The notes below the pieces were generated by a model. That model was not told the origin of the DNA and did not search any database. It saw only the letters and a list, made by a program, of their open reading frames with translations. The position numbers and the translations under genes are program-made. A stretch of 64,000 nucleotides of DNA from NCBI GenBank assembly GCA_965216905.1, contig OZ244213.1, forward strand, positions 248,001 to 312,000, written 5' to 3'. This DNA is from G965216905 sp965216905 (GTDB taxonomy: Bacteria; Actinomycetota; Acidimicrobiia; Spongiisociales; ZC4RG35). This document shows positions 44,961 to 53,039 of this stretch, piece after piece; position 1 is the first letter of the stretch, and each line of letters opens with the position of its first letter.

Positions 44961-46064
44961 TCAGGAGGGCGGGTCGCGAGCCGGCGGTGGTTGGAAGCGG
45001 CGCCGTCCGGGTGGTGAGGTCGGGTCGATCGTGAAGCCTCGGCGGTGGACCACGGCATGATGGTGGTGCCAACACAGTGACGTGAGGTTGTCGGGTTCGT
45101 TGGTCCCGCCCTGCGAGCGAGGAACGATGTGATGTGGTTGGAGGCGATAGCGGCTCCGACACCCATCGGCGCTGCACATCCCGTGGTCCCGGAACCGCAC
45201 CAGGTCCCGAGTGCGAGCCGGGATGGCCGCGGTCGACGGGCCCACCGCGAACGGGGTGCCGTCCTCGGCCAGTGCCACCACTGCCACCGTGGACTCACAC
45301 AACAACTGTTCCAGGGTGGCCGGACCCACCCGTGGACCCGACACCACCCACGCACCACTCTCCCCATTGGTCTGAGCCCCGTCTCGCGCATCCACGAACA
45401 CGGTCACCTGCGACGACACCGATGATCCGTCGCCATTCCCGCCGGTGTTATGCCCGACGGTGACATGCTGAACGAGTGCGTCGGCTCGGCGAGCCGCCCG
45501 ATCTTCCCGAGTGCCGTCCGGCAACGTCGGGAAGCCGTCGGCGGTGGCGTCCAACACCAAGGACACGGCCGCTCCATCCACGGCGGGCAGGCGCCCCGAG
45601 AGCGACCAATGTGATTCGTCCAGTGCCGGCTGAAGCGTCACATACCGCGAGGCGAAACCATCCCGTTCGGCGGCGGCGGTGAGCCGCCGGTGACGCCCCG
45701 CCATGGCCCACACCGTCTCGATGTCATGACCCCGCGACCGGTCGAGCATCTGCTCCGATGACCCGGCGGCTGCCAGCCTGGAGGTGGCGACAGTTCGGTC
45801 GAACGACTCGGGCGGCGCCTCGTCCTCGGCACCGATCCGGGCTAGGGCGACCAGCGAGCGAGCCGTCGCTCGCGACACATCCAGGCGACCGGCCGTCCAC
45901 TCCGCCAGCGTGCGGCAACCGTCTGCCAGCGCCGACTGGTCGGCATCCGCCTCCCGGAGCAGCGTCGCCTGACGATGGCGGAGCCGGTTGATCACTCGCT
46001 CCAGCGCCACCAGCTCGGCCTCCCGCCGATCGGCCGTCGACTCACGATCCAGTCTGTCGAACAT
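44961..46064 (-). CDS. DUF222/13E12-type protein with HNH nuclease domain
   Basis: A 367-residue protein with an N-terminal helical DUF222 region (VINRLRHRQATLLREADAD, LAEWTAGRLDVSRATARSLVALAR). A C-terminal HNH domain follows: CSADGCRSRYRLQPHHIVPRSQGG then NLTSLCWHHHHAVVH, with zinc cysteines and the catalytic histidine pair. This family, called 13E12 repeats in mycobacteria, is abundant in actinobacteria and has no settled role. A perfect LexA-type palindrome overlaps its start codon at 46064, so expression is likely induced by DNA damage. The extreme C-terminus is Arg/Pro-rich. Confidence 0.87.
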   Translation of the reverse strand: MFDRLDRESTADRREAELVALERVINRLRHRQATLLREADADQSALADGCRTLAEWTAGRLDVSRATARSLVALARIGAEDEAPPESFDRTVATSRLAAAGSSEQMLDRSRGHDIETVWAMAGRHRRLTAAAERDGFASRYVTLQPALDESHWSLSGRLPAVDGAAVSLVLDATADGFPTLPDGTREDRAARRADALVQHVTVGHNTGGNGDGSSVSSQVTVFVDARDGAQTNGESGAWVVSGPRVGPATLEQLLCESTVAVVALAEDGTPFAVGPSTAAIPARTRDLVRFRDHGMCSADGCRSRYRLQPHHIVPRSQGGTNEPDNLTSLCWHHHHAVVHRRGFTIDPTSPPGRRRFQPPPARDPPS

Positions 46065-46072
46065 ATGTTCGA
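46057..46072. promoter_or_regulatory. LexA/SOS box overlapping the DUF222-HNH start codon
   Basis: The 16-bp palindrome TCGAACATATGTTCGA is a perfect match to the mycobacterial/actinobacterial LexA consensus TCGAAC-N4-GTTCGA. It contains the ATG of the DUF222-HNH gene (46062-46064), so bound repressor would sit over the start codon. In Mycobacterium several 13E12-family genes are known LexA targets, which supports the call. Confidence 0.85.
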
Positions 46073-46119
46073 TTGTATCAGACCACCAGGACAGAAACCG
46101 GCCGAAACGGCCGTCGATC

Positions 46120-46506
46120 TCAGTTCAGCGCTCGAATGGCCTTGGCCACCGCCCGAACCTGGGCCGGGGTGAGCGAGGGTGCATCGATCTGTGACGGTGT
46201 CAGCCTGGGTACGGGGATGGGACCATCCGCTCCGTGCCGCGCTCGAAAGCGTTCGGCGAGCTCTTTCGCGTCTTCGATCTTGGACGGTGCGTCCTTGGAG
46301 AGGCCGATCAGTTCCTCGAGCACGTCGGCGGCAGCCTGAGCGTCCTCCTCGGACAACTGGACCGTTTCGTACTCGGAGCACTCGAGTTCTGGAGTGATCT
46401 CCACGCAGAGCAACCCTTGCACCGGTTCCGAGCCAACCTCATCGGCTCCACCGCACGCCGTCAGCCCGACGAACATGGCCACGCCGCCTGCCACCAAACG
46501 CTTCAC
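46120..46506 (-). CDS. Small putative lipoprotein
   Basis: A 128-residue protein with a lipoprotein signal (RLVAGGVAMFVGLTAC, lipobox LTAC). A mature part follows with two cysteines in LLCVEITPELECSEYE and then acidic helices (EEDAQAAADVLEELIGLSK, IEDAKELAERFRARH). I chose GTG at 46506 because AGGAGG lies five bases upstream; GTG at 46512 is possible. No family recognised. It stands alone between the DUF222-HNH gene and the divergent SLH gene. Confidence 0.7.
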   Translation of the reverse strand: MKRLVAGGVAMFVGLTACGGADEVGSEPVQGLLCVEITPELECSEYETVQLSEEDAQAAADVLEELIGLSKDAPSKIEDAKELAERFRARHGADGPIPVPRLTPSQIDAPSLTPAQVRAVAKAIRALN

Positions 46507-46664
46507 CAACACCTCCTCGGCTCACCAGTACCGACGTCTGCCGATCCTTCCGAATACATGGATCCTGGCTGTCGGCCCCGAACGGCTGAGACGAAGCGAA
46601 ATGGTGACCTTGGTCCCAGTTTCGGACCTTGTCGAGGGGCGCTCCCCCGGTACAGTGCCCCGCC

Positions 46665-48092
46665 GTGAGCTTGGCATCAACAACTCGGAACCTCTTCACC
46701 ATCATCGTCGCCGCAGTCGTGGCGATTCCGATGCTCCCGACCCCGGCACAGGCGGGAGTGCTCGACTATCTCGCCTACCAGTCCGACATCGAGGACTATG
46801 TCGGTGACGGGCGAAGCAAGGTGCTGGACGAGCCGGGAGCGATGTCGGGTCACGGGTATCCGCATACCTTCACCCTTCACTACAGCGGGCAAGAGGATTG
46901 GAGCATCATCGTCTCGGCCAAGACCGGCCAAGAGCTGGTGCTGGGGACCGGCCAGGAAGCCGAACGGAGCCCCACCTCGACGGTGGCAGGGCTCAGCTTC
47001 TTCGGTGAGGGGCGGGGATGCAACACCTCGACCGGTGAGTTCGACCTCCAGGAGTATGAGTTCGACGAGTCCAACAACCTGGTCAGGCTGGCGATCGACT
47101 TCGTCCAACACTGTGAGGGCGGTATCCCCGCATTACGCGGTTCGATTCGCTTCAGCTCCGACATCGGCCCGGCGCTGTCCTCCACCGGCACCCTTCAGGT
47201 GAGACTCGACGGCATCTATGGGATCAGCGACCCATACATGGAGGTGTATCCCTGGGACGCCATCATCGACCCGGAACCGAGGTATCCGGTTGGGTTCGAG
47301 GAGACCAGCGCCACCGGCTTCTTCGAGCTGCTCCCCGGCGAGTACGCCATCATCGGCGCCAACTACGACTCCGGCGAGGCGATCCACTGGGACTACTTCC
47401 CGGAGTGGTATCGGGACGTCCCCCGCTACCGGTACGACCGCATCACCCGGGTCAAGGTGACGGAGGGCGGCTTTGCCCAGGCCGACATGACGCTCGACCC
47501 ACTGTTCGACGACATGTTCGACCACCTGTTCTTCGAAGACATCGCATGGATGAAGGACGTGGGGATCACCAGCGGTTGCTCCCTCGAGCTGTACTGCCCG
47601 GATGATCTGGTGACCCGGGGGCAGATGGCCGCATTCCTGGTGCGGGCGCTGGGCCTCCCGGCAACCGAGGGCGGTCCGACGTTCGTCGACGACGATATGA
47701 GCGAGTTCGAGGCGGACATCGAGAAGCTGGCGGCGGCCGGTATCACCAAGGGGTGCGGTGAAAACCGGTTCTGCCCGGACGACCGGGTCACGCGTGGACA
47801 GATGGCGGCGTTCCTGGTCCGAGCGATGGGTTACCAAGCCGTCACGAGCACCGACTTCGCCGACGACGACGACTCGGTGTTCGAGCTCGACATCGAGAAG
47901 CTGGCGGCGGCCGGCGTCACCAAGGGATGCAACCCGCCGGCCAACGATCGGTTCTGCCCGAACGACCCGGTCACTCGCGGCCAGATGGCGGCATTCCTCC
48001 ACCGAGCTCTGGGAGGGGAACTCTTCCCCGCCGATGCGGATTGGTCCCCGGCCTCACCGGCGGACGGACCCCTCCAACGGTCGGCTCGCTGA
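46665..48092 (+). CDS. Secreted protein with three SLH-like cell-wall repeats
   Basis: A 475-residue exported protein. The signal peptide LFTIIVAAVVAIPMLPTPAQA precedes a unique domain of about 250 residues with an unusually high tyrosine/tryptophan content. Three SLH-like repeats (about residues 284-456) follow, each with a W/F..D..W/EL.-AAGIT-GC and RFCPDD-VTRGQMAAFLVRA block. The repeats contain paired cysteines (GC...FCP), a form common in actinobacteria. SLH repeats normally anchor proteins to cell-wall polymers. The start is GTG at 46665. The function of the N-terminal domain is unknown. Confidence 0.82.
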   Translation: MSLASTTRNLFTIIVAAVVAIPMLPTPAQAGVLDYLAYQSDIEDYVGDGRSKVLDEPGAMSGHGYPHTFTLHYSGQEDWSIIVSAKTGQELVLGTGQEAERSPTSTVAGLSFFGEGRGCNTSTGEFDLQEYEFDESNNLVRLAIDFVQHCEGGIPALRGSIRFSSDIGPALSSTGTLQVRLDGIYGISDPYMEVYPWDAIIDPEPRYPVGFEETSATGFFELLPGEYAIIGANYDSGEAIHWDYFPEWYRDVPRYRYDRITRVKVTEGGFAQADMTLDPLFDDMFDHLFFEDIAWMKDVGITSGCSLELYCPDDLVTRGQMAAFLVRALGLPATEGGPTFVDDDMSEFEADIEKLAAAGITKGCGENRFCPDDRVTRGQMAAFLVRAMGYQAVTSTDFADDDDSVFELDIEKLAAAGVTKGCNPPANDRFCPNDPVTRGQMAAFLHRALGGELFPADADWSPASPADGPLQRSAR

Positions 48093-48156
48093 TGGACCGA
48101 CGCGCCCGTGCCGATCGGCCCGGCGCGGTGGCACCACTGACCCGATCAACGACCGG

Positions 48157-49305
48157 TCAGTACAGGAACATCGGCTTGCCGGCGACGTGGCGGACGTTGG
48201 GTCGATACTGGTCGACGTCGTACAGGGCGTCGATATCGACGTGCTTGACGCCCTCACCGGTGACGGAGATCGGCACGTTGGTGTAGGTCCCCGAGCGGAG
48301 CGCCACCATGCGTCCGACGCTGCCCTCGACGGCCAGGTCGGCCGCCATCACCGCGTAGTTGGTCGCCACCATCAGGTCGAGCGAGTCGGGGGCTCCCGAG
48401 CGCATGAGATAGCCGAGTCGCTGCTCGATGATCGGCACGCCGGACAGGTCTTTCAGCCGTTCACCCAACTCCAAGCCGACGCCGCCGAGCTTGCGATGGC
48501 CGTAGGCGTCGGCCTCGCCGGAGAGGAACCGTTCGCCGCCCTCCAACTGGGCTCCTTCTGAGATCGTGCACACCGCATAGTTGGAAGGGTTGCGCTGCCG
48601 ATCGGTCATGAGCAGGTCGGCCAGCTTCTCGACGTTGCAGGGCACCTCCGAGATGATCGCCCGGTCGGCGCTCGAGAGGTAGGCCGAGATCAGCGACGTC
48701 TCACCCGAGTACCGGCCGAACAGCTCCACGACGGCGATCCGCTCGTGCGAACCGGTCGAGGTGCGCAACTGGTGGATGAACTGGACACTGCGGGTGACGG
48801 CCGTCGAGAAGCCGATGCAGTAGTCGGTCCCGTGGACGTCGTTGTCCATCGTCTTGGGGATGGCGACCACCGGCACGCCCTCTTGATGCATTCGCAGTCC
48901 GTAGGACAGCGTGTCGTCGCCGCCGATCGGGATCAGCGCGTCGAGCCGAAGCGCCTCGATCACCCGAAGGGCGTGGGCGGTGAGGTCGTGCGGGCCGTCG
49001 CCTTCCACCGTGTCGGCCAGGAAGTCGGGGACGTTGCGGGTGGCGACCCTGCCCGGATTGGTTCTCGACGTGTGGAGGAACGTGCCACCGGTTCGGTCGA
49101 CGGTGCGGACGCGGTCGCGGTCGAGCAGCAGCGAGTTGGCGTCGAGACTCTCGGGGTCGTCGGGGTTGGAGTCGACCAAAGCCGCCCACCCGCGCCGGAG
49201 ACCGACCACTTCGTGACCGTCGTCGATGACCCGTTGCACGACCGCCTTGATGCACGGGTTGAGCCCCGGCACGTCGCCACCACCGGTCAGAATTCCGATC
49301 CGCAC
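48157..49305 (-). CDS. pfp: Diphosphate-dependent 6-phosphofructokinase
   Basis: A 382-residue phosphofructokinase of glycolysis. The N-terminal MRIGILTGGGDVPGLN and the active-site PKTMDND (catalytic aspartates) are standard. The donor-selectivity positions read GGDD (Asp131, equivalent to position 104) and PK (Lys151, equivalent to 124). Asp and Lys at these sites are the established signature of PPi- rather than ATP-dependent enzymes, which allow reversible catalysis. GTG at 49305 is the start; the longer frame to 50271 is the antisense of the next gene. It faces the SLH gene convergently and the PatB-like gene divergently. Confidence 0.88.
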   Translation of the reverse strand: MRIGILTGGGDVPGLNPCIKAVVQRVIDDGHEVVGLRRGWAALVDSNPDDPESLDANSLLLDRDRVRTVDRTGGTFLHTSRTNPGRVATRNVPDFLADTVEGDGPHDLTAHALRVIEALRLDALIPIGGDDTLSYGLRMHQEGVPVVAIPKTMDNDVHGTDYCIGFSTAVTRSVQFIHQLRTSTGSHERIAVVELFGRYSGETSLISAYLSSADRAIISEVPCNVEKLADLLMTDRQRNPSNYAVCTISEGAQLEGGERFLSGEADAYGHRKLGGVGLELGERLKDLSGVPIIEQRLGYLMRSGAPDSLDLMVATNYAVMAADLAVEGSVGRMVALRSGTYTNVPISVTGEGVKHVDIDALYDVDQYRPNVRHVAGKPMFLY

Positions 49306-49368
49306 AGTCCGTCCTCCGCTCTGGCGAGCCGACCACGGTAGCTGCCGCTTTCCCGACCGTAGGATTGC

Positions 49369-50502
49369 ATGGTGGAAGACAGAACCGCGTTGGCGCCTCG
49401 GGCCGGTCTCAAGTGGAATCAGTTCCCCGATGACGTCCTGGCGGCGTGGGTGGCCGAGATGGATTTCGGCCTCGCACCGTCGGTGGCGACCGCCCTCCGG
49501 GAGGCGATCGAACGGGGTGACACCGGCTATCCGTATCCGGCCCTCGAACGGGAGGCGGCAGCCGCCGCCACCGACTTCTGGTCGGACACGTTGAACTGGG
49601 AGGTGGCGCCCGAGCGGGTGTTCTCCGCCCCCGATGTGATCGAAGGACTTCGGCGGGCGATCGTCCACCTCACCCGGCCCAACTCCCCGGTGATCCTTCA
49701 CACCCCGGTCTACTACCCGTTCTTCTCGATGGTGGAGCGGGCGGGCCGCGACCTCATCGAGGTTCCGAGCATCCGCGACGACCGGGGGCGGCACGGCCTC
49801 GACATCGACGGCATGCGCCGCGCGTTCGAGGAGGGGGCCGGTTCGATCGTCCTCTGTAATCCATGGAACCCGACCGGGCGGTGTTTCGATGCCGACGAGA
49901 TCGGACGACTGGTCGAGGTGGTGCGGGCCCACGACGGGCGGATCCTCGCCGACGAGGTCCACGCTCCGCTCACCTACGCCGACGCCACGCACACGGCTGC
50001 CGCCACCGTCGACTCCCGCACCGTGGTGACGGTGACGTCGGCGTCGAAGGCCTGGAACATCCCCGGCCTGAAGTGCGCCCAGGTGGTCCTGACCGCAGAC
50101 GAAGACGCCGAGCGCTGGTCGTCCTTCTTCACCCCCGAGAAGGTGGGCGTGAGCACCTTCGGCCTGATCGCCAACTCCGCCGCCTATGCCGGCGGGCGGG
50201 CTTGGCTCGTCGAGGTACGCGAGCGCCTGGCCGTGAATCGGTCGCTGCTTACCGAGCTGCTCGCCGCCCACCTTCCCGCCGTGGGGTACGTGCCGCCGGA
50301 AGGGACGTACCTGGCGTGGCTCGACTTTTCAGCGCATGGGCTGACCGATCCGGCCGCCTACCTCTTGGAGCACGCCCGGGTCGCCCTGACCGACGGAGGA
50401 CCGTTCGGCGGCCCCGGAACCGGCCACGCCCGTCTCAACTTCGCCACCGACCCCGACACCCTCACCGAGATCGTCGAGCGCCTCGCCGCCGCCCTGCCGT
50501 GA
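49369..50502 (+). CDS. PLP-dependent C-S lyase/aminotransferase, MalY/PatB type
   Basis: A 377-residue fold-type I PLP enzyme, predicted cystathionine beta-lyase of the MalY/PatB group. The N-terminus KWNQFPDDVLAAWVAEMDF is diagnostic of the subgroup. GYPYPALE, the NPWNPTGR loop, DEVHAPL (PLP aspartate) and SASKAWNIPGLK with the Schiff-base lysine follow. It would cleave cystathionine or cysteine conjugates to homocysteine/thiol, pyruvate and ammonia, which could feed the homocysteine methyltransferase at 5.6-6.6 kb. The ATG at 49369 is 63 bases from the divergent pfp start. Confidence 0.85.
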   Translation: MVEDRTALAPRAGLKWNQFPDDVLAAWVAEMDFGLAPSVATALREAIERGDTGYPYPALEREAAAAATDFWSDTLNWEVAPERVFSAPDVIEGLRRAIVHLTRPNSPVILHTPVYYPFFSMVERAGRDLIEVPSIRDDRGRHGLDIDGMRRAFEEGAGSIVLCNPWNPTGRCFDADEIGRLVEVVRAHDGRILADEVHAPLTYADATHTAAATVDSRTVVTVTSASKAWNIPGLKCAQVVLTADEDAERWSSFFTPEKVGVSTFGLIANSAAYAGGRAWLVEVRERLAVNRSLLTELLAAHLPAVGYVPPEGTYLAWLDFSAHGLTDPAAYLLEHARVALTDGGPFGGPGTGHARLNFATDPDTLTEIVERLAAALP

Positions 50503-50529
50503 TTCCCGGCGGGCGGTCAAGCCCGGCGA

Positions 50530-50937
50530 TCAGCTCTGACCAGCACCGTCCACCGGGATGCCGACCACTCCGGCGATATGGTTGAGGTCGGTGTCGGCGG
50601 CCAGCAGCGCCGAGCCGGTCCGCCAGGCGACGGCGGCGATCATGCAATCGACCATCCCCCTCGGCGTGACCCCGTTCCGGCGACAGGTGCGATAGACCCG
50701 GACCGCCCCATCGAAGTCGATGACCGCGTCGAAGCGCAGCAGGCGAAACCGAATCAGCAGCCGCCGCAGGTCTTCCTCGCGTCGATCGTCGCGGGCACCG
50801 GCGAGCAACTCCATCGTGATCGGCTCGGTCACCGCCACCTCGTCGGTGTGTTCGATCAGACGGGTGAGACGTCGATCGACCGCTGACCCGGTCGCCCGAT
50901 CGAACTCGACCCACGCCGAGGTATCCACCAGGATCAC
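50530..50937 (-). CDS. vapC: VapC-type PIN-domain toxin
   Basis: A 135-residue PIN-domain ribonuclease. The first acidic residue lies in MILVDTSAWVEF (with GTG start), the second in ITMELLAGARDD, and the third and fourth in GMVDCMIAAVAWRTGSALLAADTDLNHIA. All four acidic positions of an active PIN site appear intact. Its start overlaps the antitoxin stop (GTGA), the standard VapBC arrangement. VapC toxins cleave RNAs such as tRNAs when the labile antitoxin is lost. Confidence 0.87.
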   Translation of the reverse strand: MILVDTSAWVEFDRATGSAVDRRLTRLIEHTDEVAVTEPITMELLAGARDDRREEDLRRLLIRFRLLRFDAVIDFDGAVRVYRTCRRNGVTPRGMVDCMIAAVAWRTGSALLAADTDLNHIAGVVGIPVDGAGQS

Positions 50938-51143
50938 GACTGCTCCGGACCCCGATCGGGCGGAACGGCTCCGATCGCTCCCACACCTCGCATCGCCAGC
51001 GCCTCCTCGCGAGACATCGGCTGGCCTGCCAGGTGCCGCAATGCCAGGTCCACCGCCTCGGTCTTGGTGTGGATACCGAAGCGATCCATCACCGCCCGGA
51101 CCGTGTCGTCGTCGATCTCGATATTCGTTCGGGTCCTCGCCAT
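50934..51143 (-). CDS. vapB: VapB-type antitoxin
   Basis: A 69-residue antitoxin. The N-terminal ribbon-helix-helix-like segment TRTNIEIDDDTVRAVMDRFGIHTKTEAVDLALRHL matches the VapB/DUF2191 group. The C-terminal tail (about residues 40-69) would wrap the toxin. The ATG at 51143 lies nine bases from a perfect palindrome, its probable operator. It overlaps vapC by GTGA. Confidence 0.85.
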   Translation of the reverse strand: MARTRTNIEIDDDTVRAVMDRFGIHTKTEAVDLALRHLAGQPMSREEALAMRGVGAIGAVPPDRGPEQS

Positions 51144-51152
51144 GCACCTATC

Positions 51153-51169
51153 ATACACGTGACGTGTAT
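51153..51169. promoter_or_regulatory. Palindromic operator of vapBC
   Basis: ATACACGT-G-ACGTGTAT is a perfect inverted repeat of eight bases per arm around one central base. It sits directly upstream of the vapB start. Toxin-antitoxin complexes repress their own operons by binding such sites. Confidence 0.75.
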
Positions 51170-51253
51170 AGATGGTGTATGCGATCGGGTCGAATCCGAC
51201 GACACGCCAGGTCGGAGGTCGGAGATCGCTGATGCCGATGCGCGAAAAGGCAG

Positions 51254-51427
51254 TCAACCATCGGGCAACACGTCGAACCTTCCGCCGCTTCGGGTCCGGA
51301 GCACCTCGAAATGGCGTCGGTCCAGCGTCAGGACCCGGTTGGTGTCGTAGCGATGCGCCAGCACCACGATCGAGGCATCGGCGACACCGATCGCCTGATC
51401 CCGGTTGCCAAACTGCCGCCGAGAACC
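51254..51427 (-). pseudogene. C-terminal fragment of a second PIN-domain toxin
   Basis: Reading the minus strand in the frame that ends with the TGA at 51254 gives about 55 residues: QFGNRDQAIGVADASIVVLA, then HRYDTNRVLTLDRRHFEVLR and a short tail. This is the C-terminal half of a VapC-like PIN domain, with the third and fourth acidic residues (ADASI, LDRRHF). No start or N-terminal half can be found upstream, so I read it as a truncated toxin gene beside the intact vapBC pair. Confidence 0.55.
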
Positions 51428-51793
51428 TGTAGAGGTTCACTGCCACCCAACCTAGGCTGATCGGCAATGGGGGACATCAGCAAGGCACCGGAGCCCGACT
51501 CGCATGGTGTTGCATGCGAGCTCCACAGCGAAACCCGAGCGTCTGCGTCTCGACAACCTGCCCGGAAAGGCCACCGCTTCGCGCCGCGCATCGCTGCGTC
51601 CTCTAGCAGCCCACACCGCTCTCCACCCGCTCCCTCGATTACATCCACCGCATCGGTTCTGCGTGCGCACCGTCCAACGGGGAGGTGTTTGTGTGTCTCG
51701 ATGATGCGCTTCGAGCCTGCAACGTGCCCCACGTCTGCATCACCGCAACGACAGATCCATGGGACTGAGACCGACGAGCCATAGGAGGAACTC
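51428..51793. other. Gene-free stretch upstream of the cas operon, with a hairpin
   Basis: About 366 bases without a convincing gene; small frames on both strands have no recognisable content. It should contain the promoter of the cas operon. A perfect hairpin, CTCGCATG (51499-51506) pairing with CATGCGAG (51513-51520) across six bases, is the only clear structure. It could be a terminator for earlier transcription or a regulator site. A strong AGGAGG lies just before the csb1 ATG. Confidence 0.5.
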
Positions 51794-53035
51794 ATGACCG
51801 ACCTCACCTACGAGCAACTGCAAGGCGCCGTCGCCGGCGAATACGTGGCGATCAGGTCCAGGACCGTGCTCGATCCGGCCGGCGGGCCCGGCGACAAGGT
51901 GTTCCCGCCCACGTATGCCGTGAACGCCCGCCATAAGTATGCAGACGAGGAACGGGTCGTGGGCGACCGGACCACCACCACGGTTCTCCTCGATTCCGTC
52001 GCATCACAGGCGAATCGGGCCGAGCTGGCCCTGCTCGAAGGTTGGGATGAGGAAGAACTGGACTTCCCGGTTGCGTACGTCGACTTCACGGTGGACCCCG
52101 ATACCGCAGACCTTGACCGCTTGACCGTGCTGGAGGCACCCCATCGGATCGCCGATGCCATCTTCCGAGACAGCTTGCTCGACGGAACACTCTTCCGTCT
52201 CTCCGACGTGGGCCAGGCCATCACGAATGCCACCCCCCGTGACGCAACTGCACTCTTCCGGTACTCCCCGACTGCTCTCCTGTTCGGGATGTGGGACTCG
52301 ACCGGGCCCAAAGGCGGTCTCGGCAGCAAGTTTCAGCGTGCCTACGTGTCCGAGATCGTGGGTCTCGACGCCGAGTTCGGCAAGAAGGTCGGAAGTCGCA
52401 TCGACCCGCTCGGCATCGAGAAGCTCCCGCCGGACGAGCGCGCCTACAACCACGCCGATCCGGATCGGGTCTGGACCTTCGACGAATCTGAGGCCGCCAA
52501 AGAAAAGGGCAAGCCCTCATTGGCCAGTCGGGGAAGCGACAAGGGCACCGACGGGCAGCCGTCGAAGATCAACCACGGCAACGTGGCGCCGTCGATCGAT
52601 GCCGCAGCAGGCGGCGTGACGATCAGTGAGGCAGTGCAGACCACGGTCATCTCGCTGGCTGCTCTGCGACGGCTCCGGTTCGCCGGCCAGACGCCCGACG
52701 CCGCCCTTGCCGCCCGCACCGCCATCGCAGCACTCGGGGTCGCCGCACTGGCCTACCAGTACGAGATGGACTACGACCTGCGGTCGCGCTGCCTCCTCAT
52801 CCCACGGCATGCCCCGCGTGTCGAGCTGCTGGCACGCGACGGCACAGATCCGATCGTCATGAACGTGAACCGGCGGGTGGCGTCCGAACTCCTACACGCC
52901 GCTGCTGCCGCGGCCCACGACGCCGGAATCGGCTGGGCCGAGCGAGAGACTCGATTCGAACCGGCGCCGAAGCTGGTGGAGCTCATCAAGCGGAGCCGCA
53001 AGCTGAGCGTCACTGAACAGCCCGACACGGAGTGA
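51794..53035 (+). CDS. csb1: Csb1/Cas7 backbone protein of type I-G CRISPR
   Basis: A 413-residue RAMP protein of the GSU0053 (Csb1, Cas7u/Cas7g) family, which polymerises along the crRNA spacer to form the Cascade backbone. Recognisable stretches are GDKVFPPTYAVN near the N-terminus, TTVLLDSVASQANRAE, ALLFGMWDSTGPKGGLGSKFQRAYVSEIVG and the C-terminal LRSRCLLIPR. The middle (about 210-270) is charged and probably flexible. It is the first gene of the cas operon, with AGGAGG upstream of the ATG, and lies four bases before csb2. Confidence 0.92.
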   Translation: MTDLTYEQLQGAVAGEYVAIRSRTVLDPAGGPGDKVFPPTYAVNARHKYADEERVVGDRTTTTVLLDSVASQANRAELALLEGWDEEELDFPVAYVDFTVDPDTADLDRLTVLEAPHRIADAIFRDSLLDGTLFRLSDVGQAITNATPRDATALFRYSPTALLFGMWDSTGPKGGLGSKFQRAYVSEIVGLDAEFGKKVGSRIDPLGIEKLPPDERAYNHADPDRVWTFDESEAAKEKGKPSLASRGSDKGTDGQPSKINHGNVAPSIDAAAGGVTISEAVQTTVISLAALRRLRFAGQTPDAALAARTAIAALGVAALAYQYEMDYDLRSRCLLIPRHAPRVELLARDGTDPIVMNVNRRVASELLHAAAAAAHDAGIGWAERETRFEPAPKLVELIKRSRKLSVTEQPDTE

Positions 53036-53039
53036 TCGA

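Noticed and set aside
44961..46064. Homing endonuclease or transposon-associated HNH gene
   Set aside because: The DUF222 N-terminus places it in the 13E12 family; no terminal repeats, intron or target-site duplication are visible.
51467..51784. A 105-codon frame upstream of csb1 on the + strand
   Set aside because: Composition is Ser/Arg/Pro-rich without domain or ribosome-binding site, and a hairpin lies within it. Treated as a non-coding upstream region.
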